From 2-02-FULL-49-11 sp040757655 (GTDB lineage Bacteria > Patescibacteriota > Patescibacteriia > 2-02-FULL-49-11), in assembly GCA_040757655.1 (NCBI GenBank), contig JBFLWV010000041.1:1-7509 (forward strand): a stretch of 7,509 nt of DNA, read 5' to 3'. A model generated the notes under the pieces. The model had not been told where the DNA came from and searched no databases. It worked only from the letters and a program-made list of their open reading frames with translations. Of this stretch, positions 1 through 4,133 are shown one piece after another; the stretch's first letter is position 1, and every line of letters starts with the position of its first letter. The position numbers were made by a program, and so were the translations under genes.

Positions 1-60
1 AAGGTCAAGCAGACGCGGATCGACGGGTTGTGCGGTATATTCCTTTTGTTTTGGTGGCAT
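1..60 (-). CDS. Start of an unidentified gene, cut by the left edge
   Basis: On the minus strand an ATG at 60-58 opens a frame with no stop to the window edge. It gives 20 codons (MPPKQKEYTA followed by QPVDPRLLDL). This is too short to assign a family. A GATAAT box lies in the right place upstream (minus strand, near 96-91), but no good -35 and no SD site precede the ATG. A 9-bp inverted repeat (54-62 / 81-89) overlaps the start codon, so initiation or promoter access may be regulated there. The gene has the same orientation as the nucleotidyltransferase gene upstream, 188 bp away. It could be a chance frame; the support is the ATG, the promoter-like box and the open frame only. Confidence 0.4.
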   Translation of the reverse strand, partial: MPPKQKEYTAQPVDPRLLDL

Positions 61-89
61 ACGTTTTGTTTTTAACGGTAGTATGCCAC
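54..89. repeat. 9-bp inverted repeat over the start of the left-edge gene
   Basis: GTGGCATAC (54-62) and GTATGCCAC (81-89) are perfect inverse complements separated by 18 AT-rich bases. The right-hand copy sits next to the GATAAT box and the left-hand copy contains the start codon of the minus-strand gene. Such a site could be a repressor operator, or in RNA a hairpin that hides the start codon. The core GTATGCC/GGCATAC also occurs at 1224-1230 and 2173-2179. Confidence 0.5.
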
Positions 90-149
90 TATTATCTCAA
101 ATTATTGGTTTTTGCGTAACATCAGTTCTTAATACAAAATCCTACACCC

Positions 150-248
150 TAAACAAATCCGAAGCTCAAATTCCGAATCTCCAAATTAGTGTTTTGAACA
201 TTATAATTTTGGACATTGTTTAGAGTTTAGAAATTAGAATTTAAGATT
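150..248. repeat. Degenerate AT-rich intergenic repeat tract
   Basis: The spacer between the left-edge gene and the nucleotidyltransferase is low-complexity. It is made of loosely repeated 7-12 base units such as AAATCCGAAG, AAATTCCGAA, TCCAAATTAG, GTTTAGAGTTTAGAAATTAG and AATTTAAGATTT. It has no open frame and no terminator-shaped hairpin. The style (AAATTCNNA-like units with a middle block reading CATTATAATTTTGGACATTG) resembles dispersed intergenic repeats often seen in uncultivated bacterial genomes. That resemblance is from memory and is not proven here. Confidence 0.45.
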
Positions 249-1049
249 TCACTCACGCTGCCCCACATCTCTCCATTCTCCCTCAAACGGATATCCATAA
301 AGGCGGCCTTCCTGTGCAAGGCGCGGAAACAGCGCATACTCCAGCTGCCCGGATCCTAAAGGAATCAACTGTGCAGCTTCAGGTTCCAAGACATAAATCC
401 CCGCATTCACCAAGTGGGATAAATTCCCTTGTCGCGGTTTTGGTTTCTCAGTGAAATCAATTATGTGCGATCCCTGCATCGTCGCAACCCCCCACATCGC
501 AGGTTGTTCCACGCTGGTTAGGGCGACGGTAGCCCATGCGCGGTGCGCGCGGTGAAAGGAAAGGAGCTCATTATAATCAATCTCTGCATAGACGTCGCCG
601 TATTGTACAATGCACGTTTGGTCCCCTATGCTGGCGGTTGCGGTGCGAACTGCAGGCGCTGTTCCCGTAGACGAAGGAGATTGATCAATATAGCGCAATA
701 ACACAGATAATGATGTCCCATCACCGAAACGGCTTTTTAGCAAACTGCCACCCTTTCCTATCACCACGATGCCTTCATGTAATCCTTGCCGCTGCAATTG
801 CCGCACCGTATGAACAATCACCGGCTCCCCATGCACTTCCAAGAGCGCTTTCGGCATGCCGCCGTTGTGGTTCGCTACACCCTTCCCGCCCGCGAGAATA
901 ATAAAAGGCACGTGCGACGCGCCCAATGCCTTCTCTAGCAATAATTCAATGGCGTGCGAGCGATTCCTCACCCGTGCACCATCAACCGTACGGTCAATCT
1001 GCTGCCTCAATTGAGGTTTCAGTGTAATCGTGAGCCGTGTGCGATCCAT
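249..1049 (-). CDS. Ribbon-helix-helix / sugar nucleotidyltransferase fusion protein
   Basis: 266 residues with two domains. Residues 1-43 form a ribbon-helix-helix (CopG/Arc-like) DNA-binding unit: strand RLTITL, helix PQLRQQIDRTVD, then VRNRSHAIELLLEKAL. From residue 48 a nucleotidyltransferase fold of the glucose-1-phosphate/mannose-1-phosphate type begins (FIILAGGKG, PKALLEVHGEPVI). It has YGDVY for the metal-binding Asp, FTEKPKP, and VNAGIYVLEPE. Known family members transfer an NMP to a sugar phosphate to make NDP-sugars for surface glycans. Two oddities: the family's GxGTR loop reads GGKGVANHNGGMPK, so the usual catalytic Arg is missing, and the protein stops right after WRDVGQRE, where relatives continue with TPEDY and a helix. 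No SD precedes the ATG, but the start fits the RHH domain exactly. The fusion suggests DNA or operator binding linked to sugar-nucleotide state; that is inference. Confidence 0.85.
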   Translation of the reverse strand: MDRTRLTITLKPQLRQQIDRTVDGARVRNRSHAIELLLEKALGASHVPFIILAGGKGVANHNGGMPKALLEVHGEPVIVHTVRQLQRQGLHEGIVVIGKGGSLLKSRFGDGTSLSVLLRYIDQSPSSTGTAPAVRTATASIGDQTCIVQYGDVYAEIDYNELLSFHRAHRAWATVALTSVEQPAMWGVATMQGSHIIDFTEKPKPRQGNLSHLVNAGIYVLEPEAAQLIPLGSGQLEYALFPRLAQEGRLYGYPFEGEWRDVGQRE

Positions 1050-1058
1050 AGGTGTATT

Positions 1059-1101
1059 CTTATCTGCGTGAATCCGCGTAAGAATTTGCGCTTATCTGCG
1101 T
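1059..1101. repeat. Short degenerate tandem repeat of CGCAGAT type
   Basis: CTTATCTGCGT occurs perfectly at 1059-1069 and 1091-1101. The bases between hold two degenerate copies (GAATCCGCG, AGAATTTGCG). On the minus strand the units read CGCAGATAAG, CGCAAATTCTTA, CGCGGATTCA, CGCAGATAAG. The tract ends 10 bp upstream of the nucleotidyltransferase ATG, so it forms most of that gene's 5' leader and supplies no SD site. Confidence 0.6.
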
Positions 1102-1105
1102 ATAG

Positions 1106-1134
1106 AGCATACCTCTTCATACAATATCATACAA
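1106..1134 (-). promoter_or_regulatory. Weak candidate promoter for the nucleotidyltransferase gene
   Basis: On the minus strand TTGTAT (1134-1129) and TATGCT (1111-1106) are 17 bp apart, in the right orientation and roughly 60 bp upstream of the ATG. The match to sigma70 consensus is modest (3/6 and 4/6). The -35 falls inside the 10-bp tandem repeat at 1119-1140. Confidence 0.25.
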
Positions 1135-1140
1135 TATCAT
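1119..1140. repeat. 10-bp tandem duplication ATACAATATC
   Basis: ATACAATATC is present twice head to tail (1119-1128, 1129-1138), followed by a third partial start (AT, then ACTTATCC). It could be simple slippage or a pair of regulator half-sites overlapping the proposed promoter. Confidence 0.6.
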
Positions 1141-1190
1141 ACTTATCCACAATCACACACTCCACTACTACCCACGGTATACATTCTCAA

Positions 1191-1228
1191 CATACTTAAA
1201 TTCTAGCCATGGCTAAAATTTAAGTATG
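1191..1228 (-). terminator. 38-bp near-perfect palindrome after the TrmB gene
   Basis: The two 19-base halves (1191-1209, 1210-1228) are complementary except for one pair, C1203/A1216. In a minus-strand transcript that pair becomes G-U, so the minus-strand RNA can fold into an unbroken stem. The hairpin starts 15 nt past the TrmB stop codon, the expected place for a terminator. However, the arms are AT-rich (CATACTTAAATT) and no U-run follows. A 3'-end protecting hairpin or a dimeric regulator site centred on GCCATGGC are alternatives. Confidence 0.5.
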
Positions 1229-1243
1229 CCTTACTGACCTTCG

Positions 1244-1996
1244 TTATTCTTCTTTTACTCCTTTCCCCAGTTCTCTCGCACCTATCCATGAGAGATGATA
1301 TGCCTGGCGCATACAATCTGCGATTGCTTTGCTCTCAATGATCACTGACATACGATCAGTATAGGAAAGGAATGCAACTTTATTTTTATAAATATTTACT
1401 TCAACCCCCGGCCAAAACACATCGCGAGGCACAATCAAAGTTTCAGATAACTCTGACTGATCATACTTTTTGTGCTTACTGTCCCAATGCGACCCGCTTC
1501 CTGCAATGCGCTTCGCGCGGATATTCAATTCCATCCGTTTGGCAATGTAGGCAGGATCCACATTCTTTGCGTCAAAATAGGCATCGGTATTCCATTCTAA
1601 AATCTCTTCCGGCTTCTCGCGAAGCGTGTCGTCATACACGTTTTGTATCGCCTGTTTTCCTTCATAAAAAATAATCTTCGGTTTTACTTCACTTGCATTG
1701 AACACGGCCTCCAGTTCTGGAAGCCTTTTTTGTATCTCCCCCCGCAATTCTTCCACCATGCCAAGAAACCTCGTGGGTGGCTCTGCTTTCATGCGCGTTT
1801 TCTTGCCCAGTTTCACTTTCCCCACCACCCCTTGATCAATTAAAGACTTGAGCACCGAATACGTGGTCGTTCGTTGCAATCCGGCCTTCAGCGCAACATC
1901 CTGCGGCGCCGCCACGCCCATTTCTAAGGCAGCCAAATACACTTTCGCCTCATTTTGCGAGAAACCAACTTTTTGGAGTAATTGTTCATGAGTCAT
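1244..1996 (-). CDS. TrmB-like transcriptional regulator
   Basis: 250 residues. Residues 1-70 are a winged helix-turn-helix: LLQKVGFSQNEAKVYLAALEMG, then PQDVALKAGLQRTTTYSVLKSLIDQGVVGKVKLGKKT. A short linker helix (FLGMVEELRGEIQKRLPEL) leads to the C-terminal ligand-sensing-like domain typical of TrmB-type regulators (PKIIFYEGKQAIQNVYDDTL to VEVNIYKNKVAFLSYTDRMSVIIESKAIAD). Known TrmB proteins sense sugars or other metabolites; the ligand here cannot be read from sequence. The start is well supported by GGGGAG 10 nt upstream of the ATG and a strong promoter further up. It is divergent from the Hfq-like/radical SAM cassette and shares a 236-bp spacer with it. A palindrome beside its own promoter suggests autoregulation and possibly control of the cassette. 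Confidence 0.9.
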   Translation of the reverse strand: MTHEQLLQKVGFSQNEAKVYLAALEMGVAAPQDVALKAGLQRTTTYSVLKSLIDQGVVGKVKLGKKTRMKAEPPTRFLGMVEELRGEIQKRLPELEAVFNASEVKPKIIFYEGKQAIQNVYDDTLREKPEEILEWNTDAYFDAKNVDPAYIAKRMELNIRAKRIAGSGSHWDSKHKKYDQSELSETLIVPRDVFWPGVEVNIYKNKVAFLSYTDRMSVIIESKAIADCMRQAYHLSWIGARELGKGVKEE

Positions 1997-2005
1997 ATCA
2001 TTTGT

Positions 2006-2026
2006 TCTCCCCTTGAAAGGGGGAGA
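2006..2026 (-). promoter_or_regulatory. SD-masking hairpin in the TrmB leader
   Basis: On the minus strand TCTCCCC (from 2026-2020) pairs perfectly with GGGGAGA (2012-2006) across a 7-base loop. The second arm is the only SD-like sequence for the TrmB ATG, so the hairpin would hide the ribosome site. Together with the adjacent GGAAGAGGGGGGT the block resembles the CCCCTT...AAGGGGG type of dispersed palindromic repeat, so a repeat may have donated the ribosome site. Confidence 0.5.
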
Positions 2027-2048
2027 CGGAAGAGGGGGGTAAACGATA

Positions 2049-2058
2049 AAAATGACGA
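2049..2058. promoter_or_regulatory. Half-site matching the 2129-2147 palindrome
   Basis: AAAATGACGA is identical to 10 bases of the palindrome (2137-2146). It lies about 20-30 bp downstream of the predicted TrmB transcription start. Two sites flanking a promoter are a common repression layout, but this one is only a half-site. Confidence 0.35.
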
Positions 2059-2085
2059 TCTCTCTTTAGTCAATCTACTATTCAC

Positions 2086-2114
2086 ATTTTATCTCATATA
2101 AGCCAAAAAGTCAA
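2086..2114 (-). promoter_or_regulatory. Sigma70-type promoter of the TrmB gene
   Basis: On the minus strand TTGACT (2114-2109), a 17-bp spacer and TAAAAT (2091-2086) each match consensus at 5 of 6 positions. Transcription would start near 2079, giving a leader of about 80 nt that carries the SD-masking hairpin. This is the best promoter in the window. Confidence 0.75.
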
Positions 2115-2128
2115 CAAAATATAAATCT

Positions 2129-2152
2129 ATTCGTCAAAATGACGAATTTTTT
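2129..2152. promoter_or_regulatory. 19-bp palindromic operator (or short terminator) in the divergent spacer
   Basis: ATTCGTCA (2129-2136) and TGACGAAT (2140-2147) form a perfect inverted repeat around AAA. It lies 15 bp upstream of the TrmB -35 box and upstream of the plus-strand cassette, so it is well placed as an operator for one or both. On the plus strand it is followed by a run of six T (2147-2152), so it also has the shape of a small intrinsic terminator. No plus-strand gene upstream needs one, which favours the operator reading. Confidence 0.55.
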
Positions 2153-2221
2153 ATACATTTTATTGCTTTCATGGCATACTTCCCTGTTCTTAAAAAACGT
2201 TCGCTCATTGAAAACAACGAA

Positions 2222-2226
2222 GGAGA
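2222..2226 (+). promoter_or_regulatory. Strong ribosome binding site of the 74-residue gene
   Basis: AAGGAGA around 2219-2225, about 7 nt before the ATG at 2233, fixes the start and is good evidence that this small frame is translated. Confidence 0.75.
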
Positions 2227-2232
2227 CACAAG

Positions 2233-2457
2233 ATGAGTAAGCAAACTAAAAATTTTCTGAACCTCCTAGAAAGAAGTCAATATGAGGATGTGAAAATTTT
2301 TACATCCACAAACGCTTTCGCAGTGATATCTTTATATAAATATGGAGGATTCTACATCCTCCTAACGGGGAAAGGGAATAAACATACCTTTATCCCTATT
2401 AAAGATATCGCTGCGGTGGAGGTAGAGAAGAAACATAGTTTTCTCTCTTTAGTGTAA
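2233..2457 (+). CDS. Small Hfq/Sm-like protein (putative)
   Basis: 74 residues; no confident family match by eye, but the pattern resembles the Sm fold. An N-terminal helix (KNFLNLLERSQ) leads to strand VKIFTSTN, then YGGFYILLTG and FIPIKDIAAVEVE. Laid against bacterial Hfq, FLNLLER aligns with FLNALRRE. The distance from VKI to YILL (18 residues between) is the same as from VSI to VILL in Hfq, and FIPIKDIAAV sits where the Sm2 motif VYKHAISTV falls, two residues later. The Sm1 Gly and the Hfq YKH triplet are missing, so it would be a divergent member. The 5' AAGGAGA SD is strong. The radical SAM gene follows 74 bp later after a hairpin. Sm-like proteins bind RNA, which fits the structured RNA at 3894-4043. 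The Sm assignment is inference from spacing only; another small beta-barrel is possible. Confidence 0.7.
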   Translation: MSKQTKNFLNLLERSQYEDVKIFTSTNAFAVISLYKYGGFYILLTGKGNKHTFIPIKDIAAVEVEKKHSFLSLV

Positions 2458-2467
2458 GACTTGAAAT

Positions 2468-2493
2468 GGGGGGACAGCGCACGCTGTTTCCCC
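2468..2493 (+). terminator. Hairpin between the small protein and radical SAM genes
   Basis: GGGGGGACAGC (2468-2478) pairs with GCTGTTTCCCC (2483-2493) over 11 bp including two G-U pairs, with loop GCAC. It starts 10 nt after the stop codon of the small gene and is followed by TTATTACAC. The U content is too low for a strong terminator, so partial termination or an RNA-processing point within one operon is more likely. Its 3' side resembles the hairpin at 4014-4043 (13 of 17 bases). Confidence 0.55.
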
Positions 2494-2531
2494 TTATTAC
2501 ACTCGTACAATTGCAAACAAAGGAGGTTGAA

Positions 2532-3890
2532 ATGAGATTCTTAATCATCAATCCTCCCTATGTCATCGGGGAGGACGGGATGGCAGTAATGCCTAATAAG
2601 GCAATGCTACCAGTGGGACCATTATCAATCGCCTCCGCAATTGAGGCGAAGGGGCATAAGGTTAAATTCGCCGATCTAGTCTTCCAAAAAGACTGGCGCG
2701 GGCATCTCGTGCAATTCGGCACATCGTTTGATCGAGTCTTGATGTGCTGTCATACCGCGAGAAATATTTCGTCAGTCAAAACGGTGCTGGATTTTCTCAG
2801 AGAACAAGACGTGCGGTCTCACGTCAGCCTCGGTGGAAATCTGACGCTCGGACTCGGCATCAACGACTTTGCGAAATTCGGGATTGAAGTCGACGCAGTG
2901 GTGCGGGGTTTCGGTCATGGAGGAGCGATAGATGCCATCGTCGAAGGTGGCAAGGGAGATGTGAAAGTTAAAGGTGTGATTCCAGAAATACCAACCCCCC
3001 ACTTATCCTTGCTGGACAAACGAACTCGCGCGCTCTACCGGGATCACAGTGAGGGACGATACCCGATAATCGGCTCCGGAGGTTTCGGTTGTCGATGGTT
3101 TCAGAAATGCAACTATTGCACGTCTCATATGGGGACAACATCGACACCTCGTGACTTCGACAACCTACTGCAAGAAACGGCTACGGCTATGGGATTTGGT
3201 TATCGAGACTTCTGGTGCGTTGATAATCTCGTCAACGTGTTTCCAGAACAGCTTCTCAAATTTGATACCGCGCTTTATTTGAGGGGTTGCACGTGGTCTG
3301 GGATGACAAGGCCGGAACTTGTCGTGAAATATCCGTCATTGATTACCAAACTGCGGAGTTGTAGTGAAATTGCAATGGGAGTTGAAAGCGCTTCTCAAGA
3401 ACAAGTCACTAGCTATAACCGCGGAAATGGAAAGTATTACGACCACATTAAGGAAGCATTTCAGCTCGTGAAAAACTCGGGCATTAATACTACCGCCTTC
3501 GCGATACTCGATGGACCTAAAGAAACTGAGGAGAGCTTCTGGCGATTGTACCACTTTCTCAAAAACGTGAAGCCGACCTCGGTCTCGTGGTCATTCTATA
3601 ATCCGCCAGCCACGATTGGCCTCCTCGATGAAGGAAGATTGCCGAACGAATATGGTTTCTATCGCTGGCCAATGGGCTGCTCGATCATTCCACGCGAGCG
3701 TATCATCCAACAAGCAATGATCTTGTCGGGTACATGGTGGTGCGGATGGAAACTGGATGAAGGTAATCCATTCTTCGAAAACGAACATGAGTTTGGGGTT
3801 AAATTCCATGGAAAGTTATTATCCCAACCTCGATCCGCCCGGTCGCCAATAGGTGATCTGTGGGAGATCTGGGAAGAACAAAATTTATGA
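2532..3890 (+). CDS. B12-binding-like radical SAM protein with CX5CX2C motif
   Basis: 452 residues from the ATG at 2532, chosen because AAAGGAGG lies 5 nt upstream and the protein then starts at MRFLIINPPY. An in-frame ATG at 2466 has no SD and would read through a hairpin. Residues 1-140 have the Rossmann-like fold of B12-binding radical SAM enzymes: LPVGPLSIASAIEAKGHKV, then HVSLGGNLTLG, VDAVVRGFGHGG. The usual GEGE is GFGH and no DxHxxG is seen, so cobalamin binding is uncertain. The iron-sulfur motif is C187-x5-C193-x2-C196 (GCRWFQKCNYC) instead of CX3CX2C. Downstream IAMGVESASQEQVTSYNRG and TAFAILDGPKETEES are typical barrel motifs. The C-terminal part (WWCGW near the end) is unassigned. 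Family enzymes do radical methylations and rearrangements; the substrate is unknown. Stop and next ATG overlap (ATGA at 3887). Confidence 0.85.
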   Translation: MRFLIINPPYVIGEDGMAVMPNKAMLPVGPLSIASAIEAKGHKVKFADLVFQKDWRGHLVQFGTSFDRVLMCCHTARNISSVKTVLDFLREQDVRSHVSLGGNLTLGLGINDFAKFGIEVDAVVRGFGHGGAIDAIVEGGKGDVKVKGVIPEIPTPHLSLLDKRTRALYRDHSEGRYPIIGSGGFGCRWFQKCNYCTSHMGTTSTPRDFDNLLQETATAMGFGYRDFWCVDNLVNVFPEQLLKFDTALYLRGCTWSGMTRPELVVKYPSLITKLRSCSEIAMGVESASQEQVTSYNRGNGKYYDHIKEAFQLVKNSGINTTAFAILDGPKETEESFWRLYHFLKNVKPTSVSWSFYNPPATIGLLDEGRLPNEYGFYRWPMGCSIIPRERIIQQAMILSGTWWCGWKLDEGNPFFENEHEFGVKFHGKLLSQPRSARSPIGDLWEIWEEQNL

Positions 3891-3910
3891 AAACCGGCAT
3901 TAAGCCGGAG

Positions 3911-3918
3911 AAAGGAGG
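3911..3918 (+). promoter_or_regulatory. Perfect SD (AAAGGAGG) of the 20-codon ORF
   Basis: AAAGGAGG is 7 nt before the ATG at 3926, the same octamer as in front of the radical SAM gene (2519-2526). It can pair with GGTCTCC at 4004-4010, which would hide it. Confidence 0.5.
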
Positions 3919-3925
3919 CCGTATC

Positions 3926-3988
3926 ATGGCCAAACGTAAAGGGCGCAAGCCCTTCAGCGGAAGGCCTGCGTGCCAACAACCTGGGTAA
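3926..3988 (+). CDS. Possible 20-residue basic peptide downstream of radical SAM
   Basis: ATG at 3926 opens 20 codons (MAKRKGRKPF then SGRPACQQPG) ending in TAA at 3986. The SD is perfect and well spaced. The frame is also open back to the ATG at 3887 that overlaps the radical SAM stop (ATGA), giving a 33-residue alternative (MKTGIKPEKG...) coupled to the upstream gene. The peptide is very basic at the N-terminus and ends with one Cys, two Gln and Pro-Gly. A short peptide right after a radical SAM enzyme is the layout of a RiPP precursor, but there is no double-Gly leader or known core motif. A leader peptide or a non-coding RNA reading is equally possible. The function is not known. Confidence 0.4.
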   Translation: MAKRKGRKPFSGRPACQQPG

Positions 3989-4013
3989 CCAGTGAGGCAT
4001 AAAGGTCTCCCAA

Positions 4014-4058
4014 AAGGGGAAGTGGTGCGAACTGCTTCCCCTTGATATTATTATTACT
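4014..4058 (+). terminator. Terminator-like hairpin ending the radical SAM cassette
   Basis: AAGGGGAAGTGGT (4014-4026) pairs with ACTGCTTCCCCTT (4031-4043) over 13 bp (two wobble pairs), with GNRA loop GCGA. It is followed by GATATTATTATTAC, which is T-rich but not a pure U-run. It is the strongest terminator candidate on the plus strand and closes the transcription unit begun near 2200. Confidence 0.65.
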
Positions 4059-4078
4059 AGGCAAACAAACATTTACCT

Positions 4079-4114
4079 CGTTTGCATATACGACGATCGT
4101 GGTATTTACAAACG
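4079..4114. repeat. 36-bp imperfect palindrome
   Basis: The 18-base halves 4079-4096 and 4097-4114 match at 15 of 18 positions, centred on ACGATCGT and bounded by CGTTTG/CAAACG. It lies between the cassette terminator and the csaA fragment, where a promoter for csaA would be expected. It may be an operator or a remnant of a palindromic repeat. Confidence 0.45.
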
Positions 4115-4133
4115 ACCTTATATCTTAATTCTT

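Larger units (their letters stand above)
3894..4010 (+). ncRNA. Putative structured RNA with GNRA-capped hairpins
   Basis: Downstream of the radical SAM gene the plus strand can fold into a series of stems: CCGGC/GCCGG (3894-3908); AAGGGC-GCAA-GCCCTT (3939-3954); and TGCC (3971-3974) with GGCA (3996-3999) enclosing CTGG-GTAA-CCAG (3981-3992). A closing helix is possible between GGAGGCC (3914-3920) and GGTCTCC (4004-4010), 7 bp with one G-U. The next hairpin, 4014-4043, has a GCGA loop. Three GNRA tetraloops in about 100 bases is unusual and suggests an RNA with tertiary contacts. I do not recognise a named family: no B12 box or T-box motif. The same bases carry a 20-codon ORF, so the region may be RNA, messenger, or both. 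Confidence 0.35.

Noticed and set aside
954..1199. 81-codon plus-strand frame over the nucleotidyltransferase start and spacer
   Set aside because: It is composed of repeat DNA and antisense coding, with no SD and a low-complexity product.
2466..2531. Longer start for the radical SAM protein (22 extra residues from ATG 2466)
   Set aside because: It has no SD, lies inside the GGGG/CCCC hairpin, and the ATG at 2532 has a perfect AAAGGAGG and begins the domain exactly.
3926..4046. Continuation of the 20-codon frame past TAA (PVRHKGLPKGEVV...) as a longer recoded protein
   Set aside because: The continued frame runs straight through the terminator hairpin and has no sign of being protein; a plain stop is simpler.
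3891..4060. Cobalamin riboswitch linked to the B12-type radical SAM gene
   Set aside because: No B12-box sequence, and the element lies downstream of the gene, not upstream.
3659..4072. 137-codon minus-strand frame across the radical SAM 3' end
   Set aside because: It is antisense to a well-supported gene and to the structured tail, with no SD or domain features.
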